A DNA stretch of 64,000 nucleotides from IMCC2047 sp041395865 (GTDB taxonomy: Bacteria; Pseudomonadota; Gammaproteobacteria; Pseudomonadales; IMCC2047). The translations under genes were made by a program, and so were the position numbers. Shown in pieces: positions 8,632 to 16,900 of the stretch. Numbering within the stretch: position 1 is the stretch's first letter; every line of letters begins with the position of its first letter. Under the pieces are notes generated by a model that did not search any database, had not been told where the DNA came from, and saw only the letters and a list, made by a program, of their open reading frames with translations. The stretch lies in assembly GCA_041395865.1 (NCBI GenBank), contig JAWKZQ010000001.1, forward strand, positions 62,001 through 126,000. The letters run 5' to 3'.

Positions 8632-10542
8632 ATGTTCCACGAAATCCCCAGAACACGGCCCTCAACTCCTCTGCTCGACAAGGTTGACAACCCTGCCGAC
8701 CTGAAACAGCTGGATGAAAAGCAGCTGCCTGAGCTCGCCAACCAGCTGCGCGAATACCTGCTCTACAGTGTTGGCCAGTCGGGCGGCCACTTTGGCGCCG
8801 GCCTCGGTGTCGTGGAACTCACGGTTGCCTTGCACTATTTGCTCAACACGCCAGAGGACTACCTGGTCTGGGACGTGGGCCACCAAGCCTACCCCCATAA
8901 AATCCTTACCGGCCGCCGTGAGCAGATGCCTACGATCCGCCAGAAAGACGGTTTGTCCGCGTTCCCAAACCGGGCCGAAAGCCCTTACGACGCCTTTGGC
9001 GTAGGGCACTCCAGCACGTCCATCAGCGCTATCCTGGGCATGGCATTGGCAGCCCGGCAACAGGGTTTGAAACGCAAAGCCGTCGCGGTTATCGGCGATG
9101 GCGCCATGACGGCCGGCATGGCCTTCGAAGCCCTTAATCATGCCGCCCACACCAAGGCCAATATGCTGGTCATCCTTAACGACAATGACATGTCCATTTC
9201 CCGCAACGTCGGAGGCTTGTCTAATTACCTGGCTAAAATCCTGTCCAGCAAGACATACCAGGGCGTGCGCGAAAGCAGCAAGAAAATGCTCAGCGGCCTG
9301 CCCGGCGCACTCGAAATCATGCGCCGGACCGAAGAACACATGAAGGGTATGGTCGCACCGGGAACCCTGTTCGAGGAGCTGGGCTTCCATTACATCGGCC
9401 CCATTGACGGCCACAACCTGTCTACACTGGTGCCGACCATCCGTAACATGCTGTCCCTGCCGGGCCCCCAGTTCCTGCATGTCATCACACAGAAAGGAAA
9501 AGGCTTCAGCCCGGCCGAGGCCGACCCGGTCGGCTATCATGCCATCAACAAGATTCCGCCGATACCGGAGGTAGAGCCGGTCGATACAAAGCCCAAGCAG
9601 CCCAGCTACTCCAATATTTTTGGCCAGTGGCTCTGCGACATGGCCGAACAGGACGAGCGCCTGGTTGGAATCACCCCCGCGATGGAGGACGGCTCCGACC
9701 TGGTCGCTTTCGCCAAGCGTTTCCCTGAACGTTACCACGATGTCGCCATTGCCGAACAACATGCTGTTACACTGGCCGCCGGCCTGGCCTGTGGCGGCGC
9801 CAAGCCGGTAGTGGCCATTTACTCGACCTTCCTGCAACGCGGCTATGACCAGCTCATTCACGATGTCGCTATCCAGGATCTGGACGTTCTGTTCGCCATC
9901 GACCGCGCTGGCCTTGTGGGCAGAGACGGCCCCACACACGCCGGCAGCTTCGACTTATCTTTCCTGCGCTGTATCCCCAAGATGCTGATTATGGCGCCCG
10001 CCGATGAAAACGAAACCCGCCAAATGCTTTACACGGGCTTTGTTCACGAAGGCCCGGCTGCGGTTCGCTATCCTCGCGGCACCGGCCCGGGCGTGGAAAC
10101 CGTTGAAGAAATGCAGGCCCTGCCGATCGGCAAAGGCGAACGGCGCCGCGAAGGCAGCCAGATCGCCATCCTCGCCTTCGGAACGATGTTAACGCCTGCC
10201 CTGCAGGCGGCCGAACAGCTCAATGCGACCGTAGCCAATATGCGGTTTGTGAAGCCGCTCGATGAAGCACTGATTGCCGAACTGGCGGCCAGCCACGAAC
10301 TTCTGGTGACCATTGAAGAGAATTGTATTGCTGGCGGTGCAGGCTCGGCAGTTAACGAAGCACTCGCCGCACAGGGTTATGAGGGAATGGCGTTAAACCT
10401 GGGGCTGCCGGATCGCTATGTGGAGCACGGTGCGCCGGAGGAAATGCTGGCGGAATGCGGTCTGGATAAAGCCGGCATTATTAACGCCATCGAGAATCGA
10501 TTAAAGCAACGCCAGCAAAACGGCCAAAAGAGCACCGCCTAA
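8632..10542 (+). CDS. dxs: 1-deoxy-D-xylulose-5-phosphate synthase
   Basis: First enzyme of the MEP pathway; condenses pyruvate and glyceraldehyde 3-phosphate with thiamine diphosphate. It shows GQSGGHFGAGLG, the thiamine-diphosphate motif GDGAMTAG...NDND, and the AIAEQHAVTLAAG stretch carrying the catalytic glutamate. The frame is open further upstream, but homologues begin around MFHEIPRTRP, so I chose the ATG at 8632 (636 residues); an in-frame ATG at 8623 is an alternative. It ends the xseB-ispA-dxs unit. Confidence 0.96.
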   Translation: MFHEIPRTRPSTPLLDKVDNPADLKQLDEKQLPELANQLREYLLYSVGQSGGHFGAGLGVVELTVALHYLLNTPEDYLVWDVGHQAYPHKILTGRREQMPTIRQKDGLSAFPNRAESPYDAFGVGHSSTSISAILGMALAARQQGLKRKAVAVIGDGAMTAGMAFEALNHAAHTKANMLVILNDNDMSISRNVGGLSNYLAKILSSKTYQGVRESSKKMLSGLPGALEIMRRTEEHMKGMVAPGTLFEELGFHYIGPIDGHNLSTLVPTIRNMLSLPGPQFLHVITQKGKGFSPAEADPVGYHAINKIPPIPEVEPVDTKPKQPSYSNIFGQWLCDMAEQDERLVGITPAMEDGSDLVAFAKRFPERYHDVAIAEQHAVTLAAGLACGGAKPVVAIYSTFLQRGYDQLIHDVAIQDLDVLFAIDRAGLVGRDGPTHAGSFDLSFLRCIPKMLIMAPADENETRQMLYTGFVHEGPAAVRYPRGTGPGVETVEEMQALPIGKGERRREGSQIAILAFGTMLTPALQAAEQLNATVANMRFVKPLDEALIAELAASHELLVTIEENCIAGGAGSAVNEALAAQGYEGMALNLGLPDRYVEHGAPEEMLAECGLDKAGIINAIENRLKQRQQNGQKSTA

Positions 10543-10581
10543 AGGGCCTGCCCTGACCAAATAGAAAGAATGATAAGAGGC

Positions 10582-10604
10582 GCTGCCAAAGCTGGCAGCC
10601 TTTA
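10582..10604. terminator. Hairpin between convergent dxs and ribA
   Basis: GCTGCC / GGCAGC (10582-10587 and 10594-10599) forms a short stem with a 6-base loop, followed on the plus strand by CTTTA. It lies between the convergent ends of dxs and ribA and could stop transcription of dxs. The stem is short. Confidence 0.45.
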
Positions 10605-11198
10605 GTCGTTCAGATCGAAGAGGTGGCCCAATTTGCCCACTTTGGTCTGGAGGTATTTGGCGTTGTGCGGGTTCTCGCCCGTATTCAACGGCACGCGCTC
10701 CACCACATCGATACCCGCATCCTGCAGGGCTTTTACCTTAACCGGGTTATTCGTCATCAGGCGGATTTTTTCGATACCCAGATGCGAAAGCATTACTTCC
10801 AGCATGCTATAATCACGCATATCCGCACCGAAACCAAGCTGTTCGTTGGCCTCAACCGTATCGGCGCCGGCATCCTGAAGCTTGTAGGCCTTGATCTTGT
10901 TGGACAGGCCGATACCACGCCCTTCCTGGCGCAGGTATAACAGCACACCGCGGCCTTCCTCGGCAATTTTCTTGAGCGCACGGTGCAGCTGGTGGCCGCA
11001 ATCACAACGCAGGCTGAACAGGGCATCACCTGTCAGGCACTCGGAGTGCACACGCCCCAGAACCGGTTCGCCATCGCCAACATCGCCCATGGTCAGTGCC
11101 ACGTGCTCCTTGCCTGTTTCGATTTCTTCAAAGCCATGGATGGCAAATTCCCCCCACTCGGTGGGCAATTTCGAAGAAGCGATGTAACGAACAGTCAC
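10602..11198 (-). CDS. ribA: GTP cyclohydrolase II
   Basis: Opens the imidazole ring of GTP, the first step of riboflavin synthesis. The zinc ligands appear at Cys54, Cys65 and Cys67 (SECLTGDALFSLRCDCGHQ), the same numbering as E. coli RibA, and LRQEGRGIGL follows. I place the start at the GTG (11198), which has GAGG 7 bases upstream, rather than the TTG one codon earlier. It is a stand-alone RibA without a fused DHBP synthase domain. Confidence 0.94.
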   Translation of the reverse strand: MTVRYIASSKLPTEWGEFAIHGFEEIETGKEHVALTMGDVGDGEPVLGRVHSECLTGDALFSLRCDCGHQLHRALKKIAEEGRGVLLYLRQEGRGIGLSNKIKAYKLQDAGADTVEANEQLGFGADMRDYSMLEVMLSHLGIEKIRLMTNNPVKVKALQDAGIDVVERVPLNTGENPHNAKYLQTKVGKLGHLFDLND

Positions 11199-11304
11199 CA
11201 AAAAACCTCAAGAACAAATTAAATGGGGCATGGATTTTACCAGTATAAAGCGGAAAAAAGCCATGACGGGAAGCCAATATTCCTATTTATTCGGCAAAAA
11301 TAGC

Positions 11305-11961
11305 TCAGTATTTCTTGGTCAAGGTAAGCAAACCTGCATTTTCCACGATCTCAACCTGGGAAAGGAACGTCATCCCCAGCAGCACATAGGTTGGATACAC
11401 CCCCTCAAGCACCGCCGCCTGTACATTACGAACCTCGATATCGCCAACTTTGACGCGATCAAGCGTCACACGCCAGGCGTTAACAACACCGCCGGCCGTG
11501 CTGGATTGGCCCCGCTGACCAGCGGCGAAGTCAATGCCCAGAATACGCGCCATCTCTGAATTCATGGCCACCGAGGTTGCACCGGTATCCACCAGAAATG
11601 TCACGCTTCGCCCGTTGATCGCGCCCGGCGTAATGTATTGGCCACGTTCATTGATATCAATTTTCAGACTGGCGACTTCCCGTGCCTGATAGCCTCCACT
11701 TGGATCACGGCTTAACGTCATCCGGTATTCCCGCCCGTCGATCACCAGCGTCGCCGTGTGTGCATCAGCATGTCGCAACTCAACACCTTCCGGGCTCGTT
11801 TGCCCGACCTTCAACAGGTGCTGTTTCCCCAGAATCTTCACAACGGCCGTATTACTGAACAGCCCGACCACGCGCACATCCTGCGCCTCCAGCGCATACG
11901 CCGACAGGCTCGAACCCAGCGAGCACAGGAGCAAGACACCCATCCTTAGTCGTTGTAGCAC
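11305..11961 (-). CDS. Secreted clan AA (retropepsin-like) aspartic protease
   Basis: A 218-residue protein with an N-terminal signal peptide (about 1-24) and one retropepsin-like aspartic protease domain. The active-site motif is VDTGAT with Asp125, the hydrophobic-Asp-Thr-Gly of the family, and the later LLGMTFLS matches the conserved LLGM region. One motif copy per chain implies a homodimer. The substrate is unknown, and the periplasmic location is inferred from the signal peptide. The start is uncertain: GTG at 11961 or ATG at 11943, neither with a good ribosome site. It sits between pgpA and ribA. Confidence 0.8.
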   Translation of the reverse strand: MLQRLRMGVLLLCSLGSSLSAYALEAQDVRVVGLFSNTAVVKILGKQHLLKVGQTSPEGVELRHADAHTATLVIDGREYRMTLSRDPSGGYQAREVASLKIDINERGQYITPGAINGRSVTFLVDTGATSVAMNSEMARILGIDFAAGQRGQSSTAGGVVNAWRVTLDRVKVGDIEVRNVQAAVLEGVYPTYVLLGMTFLSQVEIVENAGLLTLTKKY

Positions 11962-11971
11962 CCTTACTTAC

Positions 11972-12445
11972 CTAAAAAAACCACGCTAAAACCTGCAGAC
12001 AAAGCAGCGCATACAAACCCGCCACCACATCATCAACCATAATACCCAAACCGCCCTTCACCTGTTTATCCAGCACGGAAATGGGCCAGGGTTTGACGAT
12101 ATCAAAAAAGCGGAACAGCACAAAACCGGTCACGATCCAGCCCCACCCCTGGGGAGCGAACAGCATCGCCAGCCAATAGCCGACAAATTCGTCCCACACG
12201 ATACCGCCATGGTCATGCACACCAATATCCCGGGAGGTGCGCTCACAGATCGCCACACCAACGACAAAGGCGACCACAATCACCAACAGGTAGCTGAACC
12301 AGTGCAGGTGCTGCAGCGGCAAATAAAGCAACACCGCCGCCAGGGTTCCAAAGGTGCCGGGGGCAACTGGTGCTGCACCGCTGCCAAACCCGAAAGCGGC
12401 AAAATGCACGGGGTTACGCCAAACGCTGGCAGGAACTTTATTCAT
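11972..12445 (-). CDS. pgpA: Phosphatidylglycerophosphatase A
   Basis: Inner-membrane phosphatase converting phosphatidylglycerophosphate to phosphatidylglycerol. It shows GSGAAPVAPGTFGTL, the HDHGGIVWDEFVG active-site region and FRFFDIVKPWP, all characteristic, with about four membrane segments. The frame is open upstream into thiL, but the paired ATGs at 12448 and 12445, with AGGA just before them, are the natural start; 12445 has the better spacing. It follows thiL by 14 bases, as in Pseudomonas and E. coli (thiL-pgpA). Confidence 0.93.
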   Translation of the reverse strand: MNKVPASVWRNPVHFAAFGFGSGAAPVAPGTFGTLAAVLLYLPLQHLHWFSYLLVIVVAFVVGVAICERTSRDIGVHDHGGIVWDEFVGYWLAMLFAPQGWGWIVTGFVLFRFFDIVKPWPISVLDKQVKGGLGIMVDDVVAGLYALLCLQVLAWFF

Positions 12446-12459
12446 CATCAATCCTTTCT

Positions 12460-13422
12460 TCAAAAGTGCTGGTAACCCTGCTTTGCAAGGACAACCTCCC
12501 GCCCTTCGGCATCGACTACCCGCAAGCCCGACTCGGCCTTGATCACCCCAACCGGACTCAATCGCACGCCGGTTTGCGCAGCAATGACTTCCAGCCTGGG
12601 CACGTTTGCAGCCGGTACGCAGAAGCATAGCTCATAATCGTCTCCCGCACTGCAGGCTAACGCCCTGGCGCGCTGCTCACCCACGGCCGCGCGTAAAGGT
12701 GCGGAAATTGGCAACCGGTCAATCTTTAGCTCTGCGCCAACGCAGCTGCGCTGCAGGATATGTCCAAGGTCAGCCAACAGGCCATCGGAAATATCGATCG
12801 CGGCCGTCGCTACACCCAACAGCGCCTCGCCAAGTAACACTCGTGGCGAAGGGTAAATAAACCGCTGCACCAGTTCATCATGCGTATCAAAGCCTTCGCC
12901 AAGCACGCGCTCCAGACCGGCACCGGCATCACCCAGCGAACCCGAGACAAAAACAAGGTCGCCGGGTTTGGCGCCATCGCGCCTTAATGCCTGTCCAGCG
13001 GGCGCATAGCCATGCGCCTGAATCGTAATACTGAGCGGACCACGCGTGGTATCCCCACCCACCAGACTGATTCCGTACTGTTTGGCGAGCCCGAACAAAC
13101 CCCTGCAGAAACCGGTTAGCCAGGCTTCATCCGCTTCCGGCAATGTCAACGCCAGGGTAAACCAGGCCGGCCTGGCACCCATGGCCGCCAGGTCACTGAG
13201 ATTGACCGCCAGGCAGCGGTAAGCAATCTGGTCAGGGGGTAAATTTTCAGGGAAATGGGTACCCGCAACCAGCGTATCCACGGTAGCGAGCAAATCCAGT
13301 CCAGCGGACGGACTGAGGATGGCGCAATCGTCACCGATCCCCAACCGCACATCGGGATGAAGGGACGTCGCCGCCTGTGCTGCAAAGCAGCGTTGGATCA
13401 ATTCGAACTCAGACAGCGACAT
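12460..13422 (-). CDS. thiL: Thiamine-monophosphate kinase
   Basis: Phosphorylates thiamine monophosphate to the active diphosphate cofactor. The 320-residue protein of the PurM/AIR-synthase fold shows GIGDDCAIL, VNLSDLAAMGARP, GGDTTRGP and ISDGLLADLGH. I start at the ATG at 13422, which has AGGA 7 bases upstream, not at a possible earlier start five codons before. It is cotranscribed with nusB upstream and pgpA downstream. Confidence 0.94.
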   Translation of the reverse strand: MSLSEFELIQRCFAAQAATSLHPDVRLGIGDDCAILSPSAGLDLLATVDTLVAGTHFPENLPPDQIAYRCLAVNLSDLAAMGARPAWFTLALTLPEADEAWLTGFCRGLFGLAKQYGISLVGGDTTRGPLSITIQAHGYAPAGQALRRDGAKPGDLVFVSGSLGDAGAGLERVLGEGFDTHDELVQRFIYPSPRVLLGEALLGVATAAIDISDGLLADLGHILQRSCVGAELKIDRLPISAPLRAAVGEQRARALACSAGDDYELCFCVPAANVPRLEVIAAQTGVRLSPVGVIKAESGLRVVDAEGREVVLAKQGYQHF

Positions 13423-13449
13423 AAGAGATTCCTGCAAGACCAGGAAGGG

Positions 13450-13905
13450 TTATAACCTGGCCTCCAGGCGCAGTTCACGGGCCAGTTTATCCAAAATACC
13501 GTTCACGTACTTATGGCCGTCCGTCGCACCAAAAGTCTTAGCCAGTTCGACACCCTCGTTAATAATAACGCGGTAAGGGACATCCGGGCGTTTTAACAGC
13601 TCATAGCCACTGAGACGGAGAATCGTCAGCTCAACCGGCGTCAACTCACCGATATCGCGATCCAGCAACGGACGAATCAAATCGTCCAACTCGCTTTTCA
13701 TAGCCGGCACCCGGTGCAGGAGTTCACTGAAATAATCCGCATCGACCTTTTTCATGTCGTTGTCTTCACGGAACTCCAGCTCAATCGCCACCAACGATGC
13801 GCTGGCCAGCTCCCACTGGTAGAGCGCCTGCATCGCCAATTGCCGGGCCTTACGACGCAGCGACGGGTTAAGCCGCTGCTTTTTTGGTTTCGAATCGTCG
13901 CTCAT
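13450..13905 (-). CDS. nusB: Transcription antitermination factor NusB
   Basis: All-helical RNA-binding factor that with NusE (S10) binds boxA in rRNA operon leaders. The 151-residue protein has a basic N-terminus (KPKKQRLNPSLRRKARQLAMQ) and the helical core LYQWELA...EYTPVELTILRL-type sequence, here ELTPVELTILRLSGYEL, plus INEGVELAKTFGATDGHKYVNG. The rib-nusB-thiL-pgpA order is classical. The gap to ribH is 10 bases. Confidence 0.95.
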   Translation of the reverse strand: MSDDSKPKKQRLNPSLRRKARQLAMQALYQWELASASLVAIELEFREDNDMKKVDADYFSELLHRVPAMKSELDDLIRPLLDRDIGELTPVELTILRLSGYELLKRPDVPYRVIINEGVELAKTFGATDGHKYVNGILDKLARELRLEARL

Positions 13906-13915
13906 CAGGCGTCCA

Positions 13916-14389
13916 TCAGGCCTCTAAGCTGCGCAATACGTTGATCATTTCCAAAACAGACAGGGCCGCCTCAGCACCTTTGTTCCCCGCTTTGGTACCG
14001 GAACGCTCGATCGCCTGCTCAATGGTATCCACTGTCAGGACGCCAAAGGCAACTGGCACACCCGTTTGCAGGGAAACCTGGCCAATACCCTTAACGCACT
14101 CACCCGCCACGTATTCGAAGTGCGGCGTTCCGCCACGAATCACGGCGCCCAAGGCAACAACAGCATCGTAATTTCCGCCTGCGGCGACTTTTTGTACCGC
14201 CAACGGAATTTCAAAGGCGCCCGGCACACGGACGATAGTGATATTGTCTTCAGCAACGCCGCCCATCCGTTTCAGGGCGTCAATCGCACCATCAACCAGG
14301 CTTTCAACAACAAAGCTGTTGAAACGCCCGACCACCAGCGCTACGCGCGCATTGCTTGCAGAAAAATCACCTTCGATTGTCTTGATCAT
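13916..14389 (-). CDS. ribH: 6,7-dimethyl-8-ribityllumazine synthase
   Basis: Penultimate riboflavin enzyme; condenses 5-amino-6-ribitylaminouracil with 3,4-dihydroxy-2-butanone 4-phosphate. It shows GRFNSF, the VPGAFEIPLAV motif, GAVIRGGTPHFEYVA and AFGVLTVDTIEQAIERSG with the catalytic histidine in the HFEY motif. I take the ATG at 14389 (157 residues), with GGAAA upstream, over a TTG five codons earlier. It directly follows ribE, where Pseudomonas would have ribBA in between. Confidence 0.95.
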   Translation of the reverse strand: MIKTIEGDFSASNARVALVVGRFNSFVVESLVDGAIDALKRMGGVAEDNITIVRVPGAFEIPLAVQKVAAGGNYDAVVALGAVIRGGTPHFEYVAGECVKGIGQVSLQTGVPVAFGVLTVDTIEQAIERSGTKAGNKGAEAALSVLEMINVLRSLEA

Positions 14390-14436
14390 AATATTGGTTT
14401 CCAAACGATTCGTTATAGATTGTTCGCTCCACCCCG

Positions 14437-15093
14437 TCAGGCAAAGCCGTTATCCTTCAAAAAAGCCATATCAACACCCTTGGCGCCGGGTTCTGCTGCC
14501 TTTTCACCCAGCATCAAACGCTCCAGGTAACGGGCAATCTGATCCACTTCCAGATTAACCTTGGTGCCCGGCTTGTAAGCGCCGATGATGGTTTCCTGTA
14601 TGGTATGCGGCACAATATTCAGCTCGAACTCGGCACCGTTCACCGCATTTACGGTCAGGCTGGTGCCATCGATGCAAATCGAGCCCTTGTGGGCGATATA
14701 TTTTGCCAGCTCATTCGGCGCTCGCACCGTAAAGCGTACCGAGCGGGCGTCATCATGGCGGCTGACGATTTCGCCCAAGCCGTCCACGTGGCCACTGACC
14801 AGGTGCCCGCCCAATCGCGTCTGGGGCGTAAGCGCCTTTTCCAGGTTAACGCGAGCGCCGGTCTTGATAAAGGCAAAGCAGGTCAGGCTAATGGTTTCCC
14901 TGGAGACATCAGCCCAAAAGCCGTCCCCGGGCAACTCAACCGCTGTCAGGCAAACGCCGTTCACAGCAATACTGTCGCCCAACGCCACATCGCTCAAATC
15001 GAGCGCGCCAGTTTTCACATAGAGTCGCACATCGCCATCGCGGGGCTGGATGGTGTGAATTTCACCAACGGCTTCGATAATACCCGTAAACAC
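14437..15093 (-). CDS. ribE: Riboflavin synthase alpha chain
   Basis: Dismutates two lumazine molecules to riboflavin. The 218-residue chain begins with the diagnostic MFTGIIEAVG and contains two related barrels: the first (about 1-95) with VNGVCLTAVEL, the second (about 96-195) with GTSLTVNAVNGAEFELNIVPHT. The start codon is GTG. It is sometimes called ribC. The next gene on this strand is ribH, 47 bases away. Confidence 0.95.
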   Translation of the reverse strand: MFTGIIEAVGEIHTIQPRDGDVRLYVKTGALDLSDVALGDSIAVNGVCLTAVELPGDGFWADVSRETISLTCFAFIKTGARVNLEKALTPQTRLGGHLVSGHVDGLGEIVSRHDDARSVRFTVRAPNELAKYIAHKGSICIDGTSLTVNAVNGAEFELNIVPHTIQETIIGAYKPGTKVNLEVDQIARYLERLMLGEKAAEPGAKGVDMAFLKDNGFA

Positions 15094-15139
15094 CTTTGAT
15101 CTCTCTTTCTCTGGGCCCTACTATCGACTAGAAGGGCAG

Positions 15140-16273
15140 TTACCTTTGAGGACCGCGAACTATAGCATTAATCCGCCAGTCATCACCAACGCTACGCATC
15201 TCCGTGATCTGCAAATTCACCTGATCGGCCATTTTATCCATACCCGGCAGCGCCATTAAGGGCCTGGCGGCATCCCCTAACAACTTAGGGGCCATGTAAA
15301 TAACCAGTTCATCAACCAGGCCTGCCTGTAAAAAGGCGCCACTCAATTCAGCACCGGCTTCCACCAGCACTTCATTGCATTCGCTTGCCGCCAGCGCCTC
15401 CAGAACCCCCTTCAGGTCAACTCGCCCTGCGGCATTGGCAATGCATTTCAGCTCCGCATCGCCAATCGTCCGCTCCGGCCGGGAAGCCCCGACGATCCAG
15501 GTTCTAGCGGGCTGATTGACAATTTTGGCCGTGGGCGGCGTTTGGAAGGCGCTATCCAGCACCACTCGCAGCGGTTGACGGCGAGTCACATCGGCCACAT
15601 CAAGCTGCTCGGAAACTAGCCCCTCAAACAGGCCCAACTGCTCGGCACGCACCGTCATGGAAGGGTCGTCATGCAGCACCGTTCCAACACCGGTCACAAT
15701 TGCTGAACTCCGGGCACGCAGCTTCTGTACATCGCTGCGCGCCGCCGCGCCGGTTATCCACTGGCTTTCCCCGGACGCCATCGCAGTACGGCCATCAACG
15801 CTCATGGCCAGCTTGATACGCACGTAGGGCTGGCCGGTTTCCATCCGTTTGATAAAACCAGGGTTCAATGCCCTCGCCTGAGCTTCGAGCACCCCCTGCC
15901 GAACCGCTACGCCAGCCTCTTCAAGCCGCCTGAAACCTCGACCCGCCACCAACGGATTTGGATCCTGCATTGCGGCCACCACCCGGGACACACCCGCCTT
16001 GATAAGGGCATCACAGCAGGGCCCGGTTTTACCCTGGTGACTGCAGGGTTCCAGGGTGACATAGGCCGTTGCGCCCTGCGCCTGGTTATTAACGGCTGCC
16101 AGCGCCTCCACCTCCGCATGCCCTTCACCGGCGCGCCGATGCCAGCCTTCAGCAATAACTGCGCCGTCACGTACCAACACGCAGCCAACCCGCGGATTCG
16201 GCTCGGTGGTGTAAAGGCCGCGTTCCGCCAATTGAAGGGCGCGCGCCATATAAAACTCGTCGCGTTCAGGCAT
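15140..16273 (-). CDS. ribD: Bifunctional riboflavin deaminase/reductase RibD
   Basis: Carries out the deamination and side-chain reduction steps of riboflavin synthesis. An N-terminal deaminase domain (about 1-145) has GHAEVEAL (zinc ligand His and catalytic Glu) and PCSHQGKTGPC with the zinc cysteines. The C-terminal reductase domain (about 147-370) contains VRIKLAMSVDGRTA, FQTPPTAKI and VEAGAELSGAFL. Its ATG overlaps the nrdR stop by one base (TAATG), so the two are translationally coupled. Confidence 0.95.
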   Translation of the reverse strand: MPERDEFYMARALQLAERGLYTTEPNPRVGCVLVRDGAVIAEGWHRRAGEGHAEVEALAAVNNQAQGATAYVTLEPCSHQGKTGPCCDALIKAGVSRVVAAMQDPNPLVAGRGFRRLEEAGVAVRQGVLEAQARALNPGFIKRMETGQPYVRIKLAMSVDGRTAMASGESQWITGAAARSDVQKLRARSSAIVTGVGTVLHDDPSMTVRAEQLGLFEGLVSEQLDVADVTRRQPLRVVLDSAFQTPPTAKIVNQPARTWIVGASRPERTIGDAELKCIANAAGRVDLKGVLEALAASECNEVLVEAGAELSGAFLQAGLVDELVIYMAPKLLGDAARPLMALPGMDKMADQVNLQITEMRSVGDDWRINAIVRGPQR

Positions 16274-16728
16274 TAGTTTTCCTTGGAAAGGCGTTCGATC
16301 TCTTCACGAAACTGGTTTAAGTCTTCAAAGTGCCGGTAGACAGAGGCAAAGCGGATATAGGCAACGTCATCCAGCTTTTTCAACTCATCCATCACCATTT
16401 CACCCAGCACCAGCGATTTGATTTCACGCTCCCCCTTGGCTCGCAGTCTGTGCTTGATATGACTCACGGAGGCCTCAATTTCTTCCACGCCTACGGGACG
16501 CTTTTCCAGGGCTCGCAGCATTCCGTTACGCAATTTTTCCTCATCAAAGGGCACCCGGCTGCCATCGCGCTTCACCAGTCGCGGCAGCCAAAGTTCGGCG
16601 GTTTCAAAGGTGGTAAAACGCTCACCACAGGCATTACATTCACGGCGGCGACGCACCTGTTCACCCTCGGCAACCAGGCGCGAATCGATCACCCGGGTAT
16701 CGGCATCACTGCAAAAAGGACAATGCAT
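16273..16728 (-). CDS. nrdR: Transcriptional repressor NrdR
   Basis: Represses ribonucleotide reductase genes in response to nucleotide binding. The N-terminus has a zinc ribbon, MHCPFC...CNACGERF, with ligands at Cys3, Cys6, Cys31 and Cys34, followed by an ATP-cone domain (about 46-136) with LVKRDGSRVPFDEEKLRNGM. Length (151) is normal. It is the first gene of the rib operon, as in many gammaproteobacteria. No NrdR targets are in this window. Confidence 0.96.
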   Translation of the reverse strand: MHCPFCSDADTRVIDSRLVAEGEQVRRRRECNACGERFTTFETAELWLPRLVKRDGSRVPFDEEKLRNGMLRALEKRPVGVEEIEASVSHIKHRLRAKGEREIKSLVLGEMVMDELKKLDDVAYIRFASVYRHFEDLNQFREEIERLSKEN

Positions 16729-16900
16729 AGAGAATTCTCTTTATTTTTCATCGGCTTATAACGGCGGCATTGTACCCCACCCGGACTTTACCCACAAAAC
16801 AATATTGCACGCCCATCTCTCGCGACAGATTGAGTTAGCCCGGCATTTGTTTTACCCTTAGCCGCCTTCAATAACCCCTTTTAAATCAGGAAGTTTCCGT

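Noticed and set aside
8662..9939. Long open frame on the strand opposite dxs (about 425 codons)
   Set aside because: Antisense to intact dxs, no motif, no ribosome site; a codon-bias shadow.
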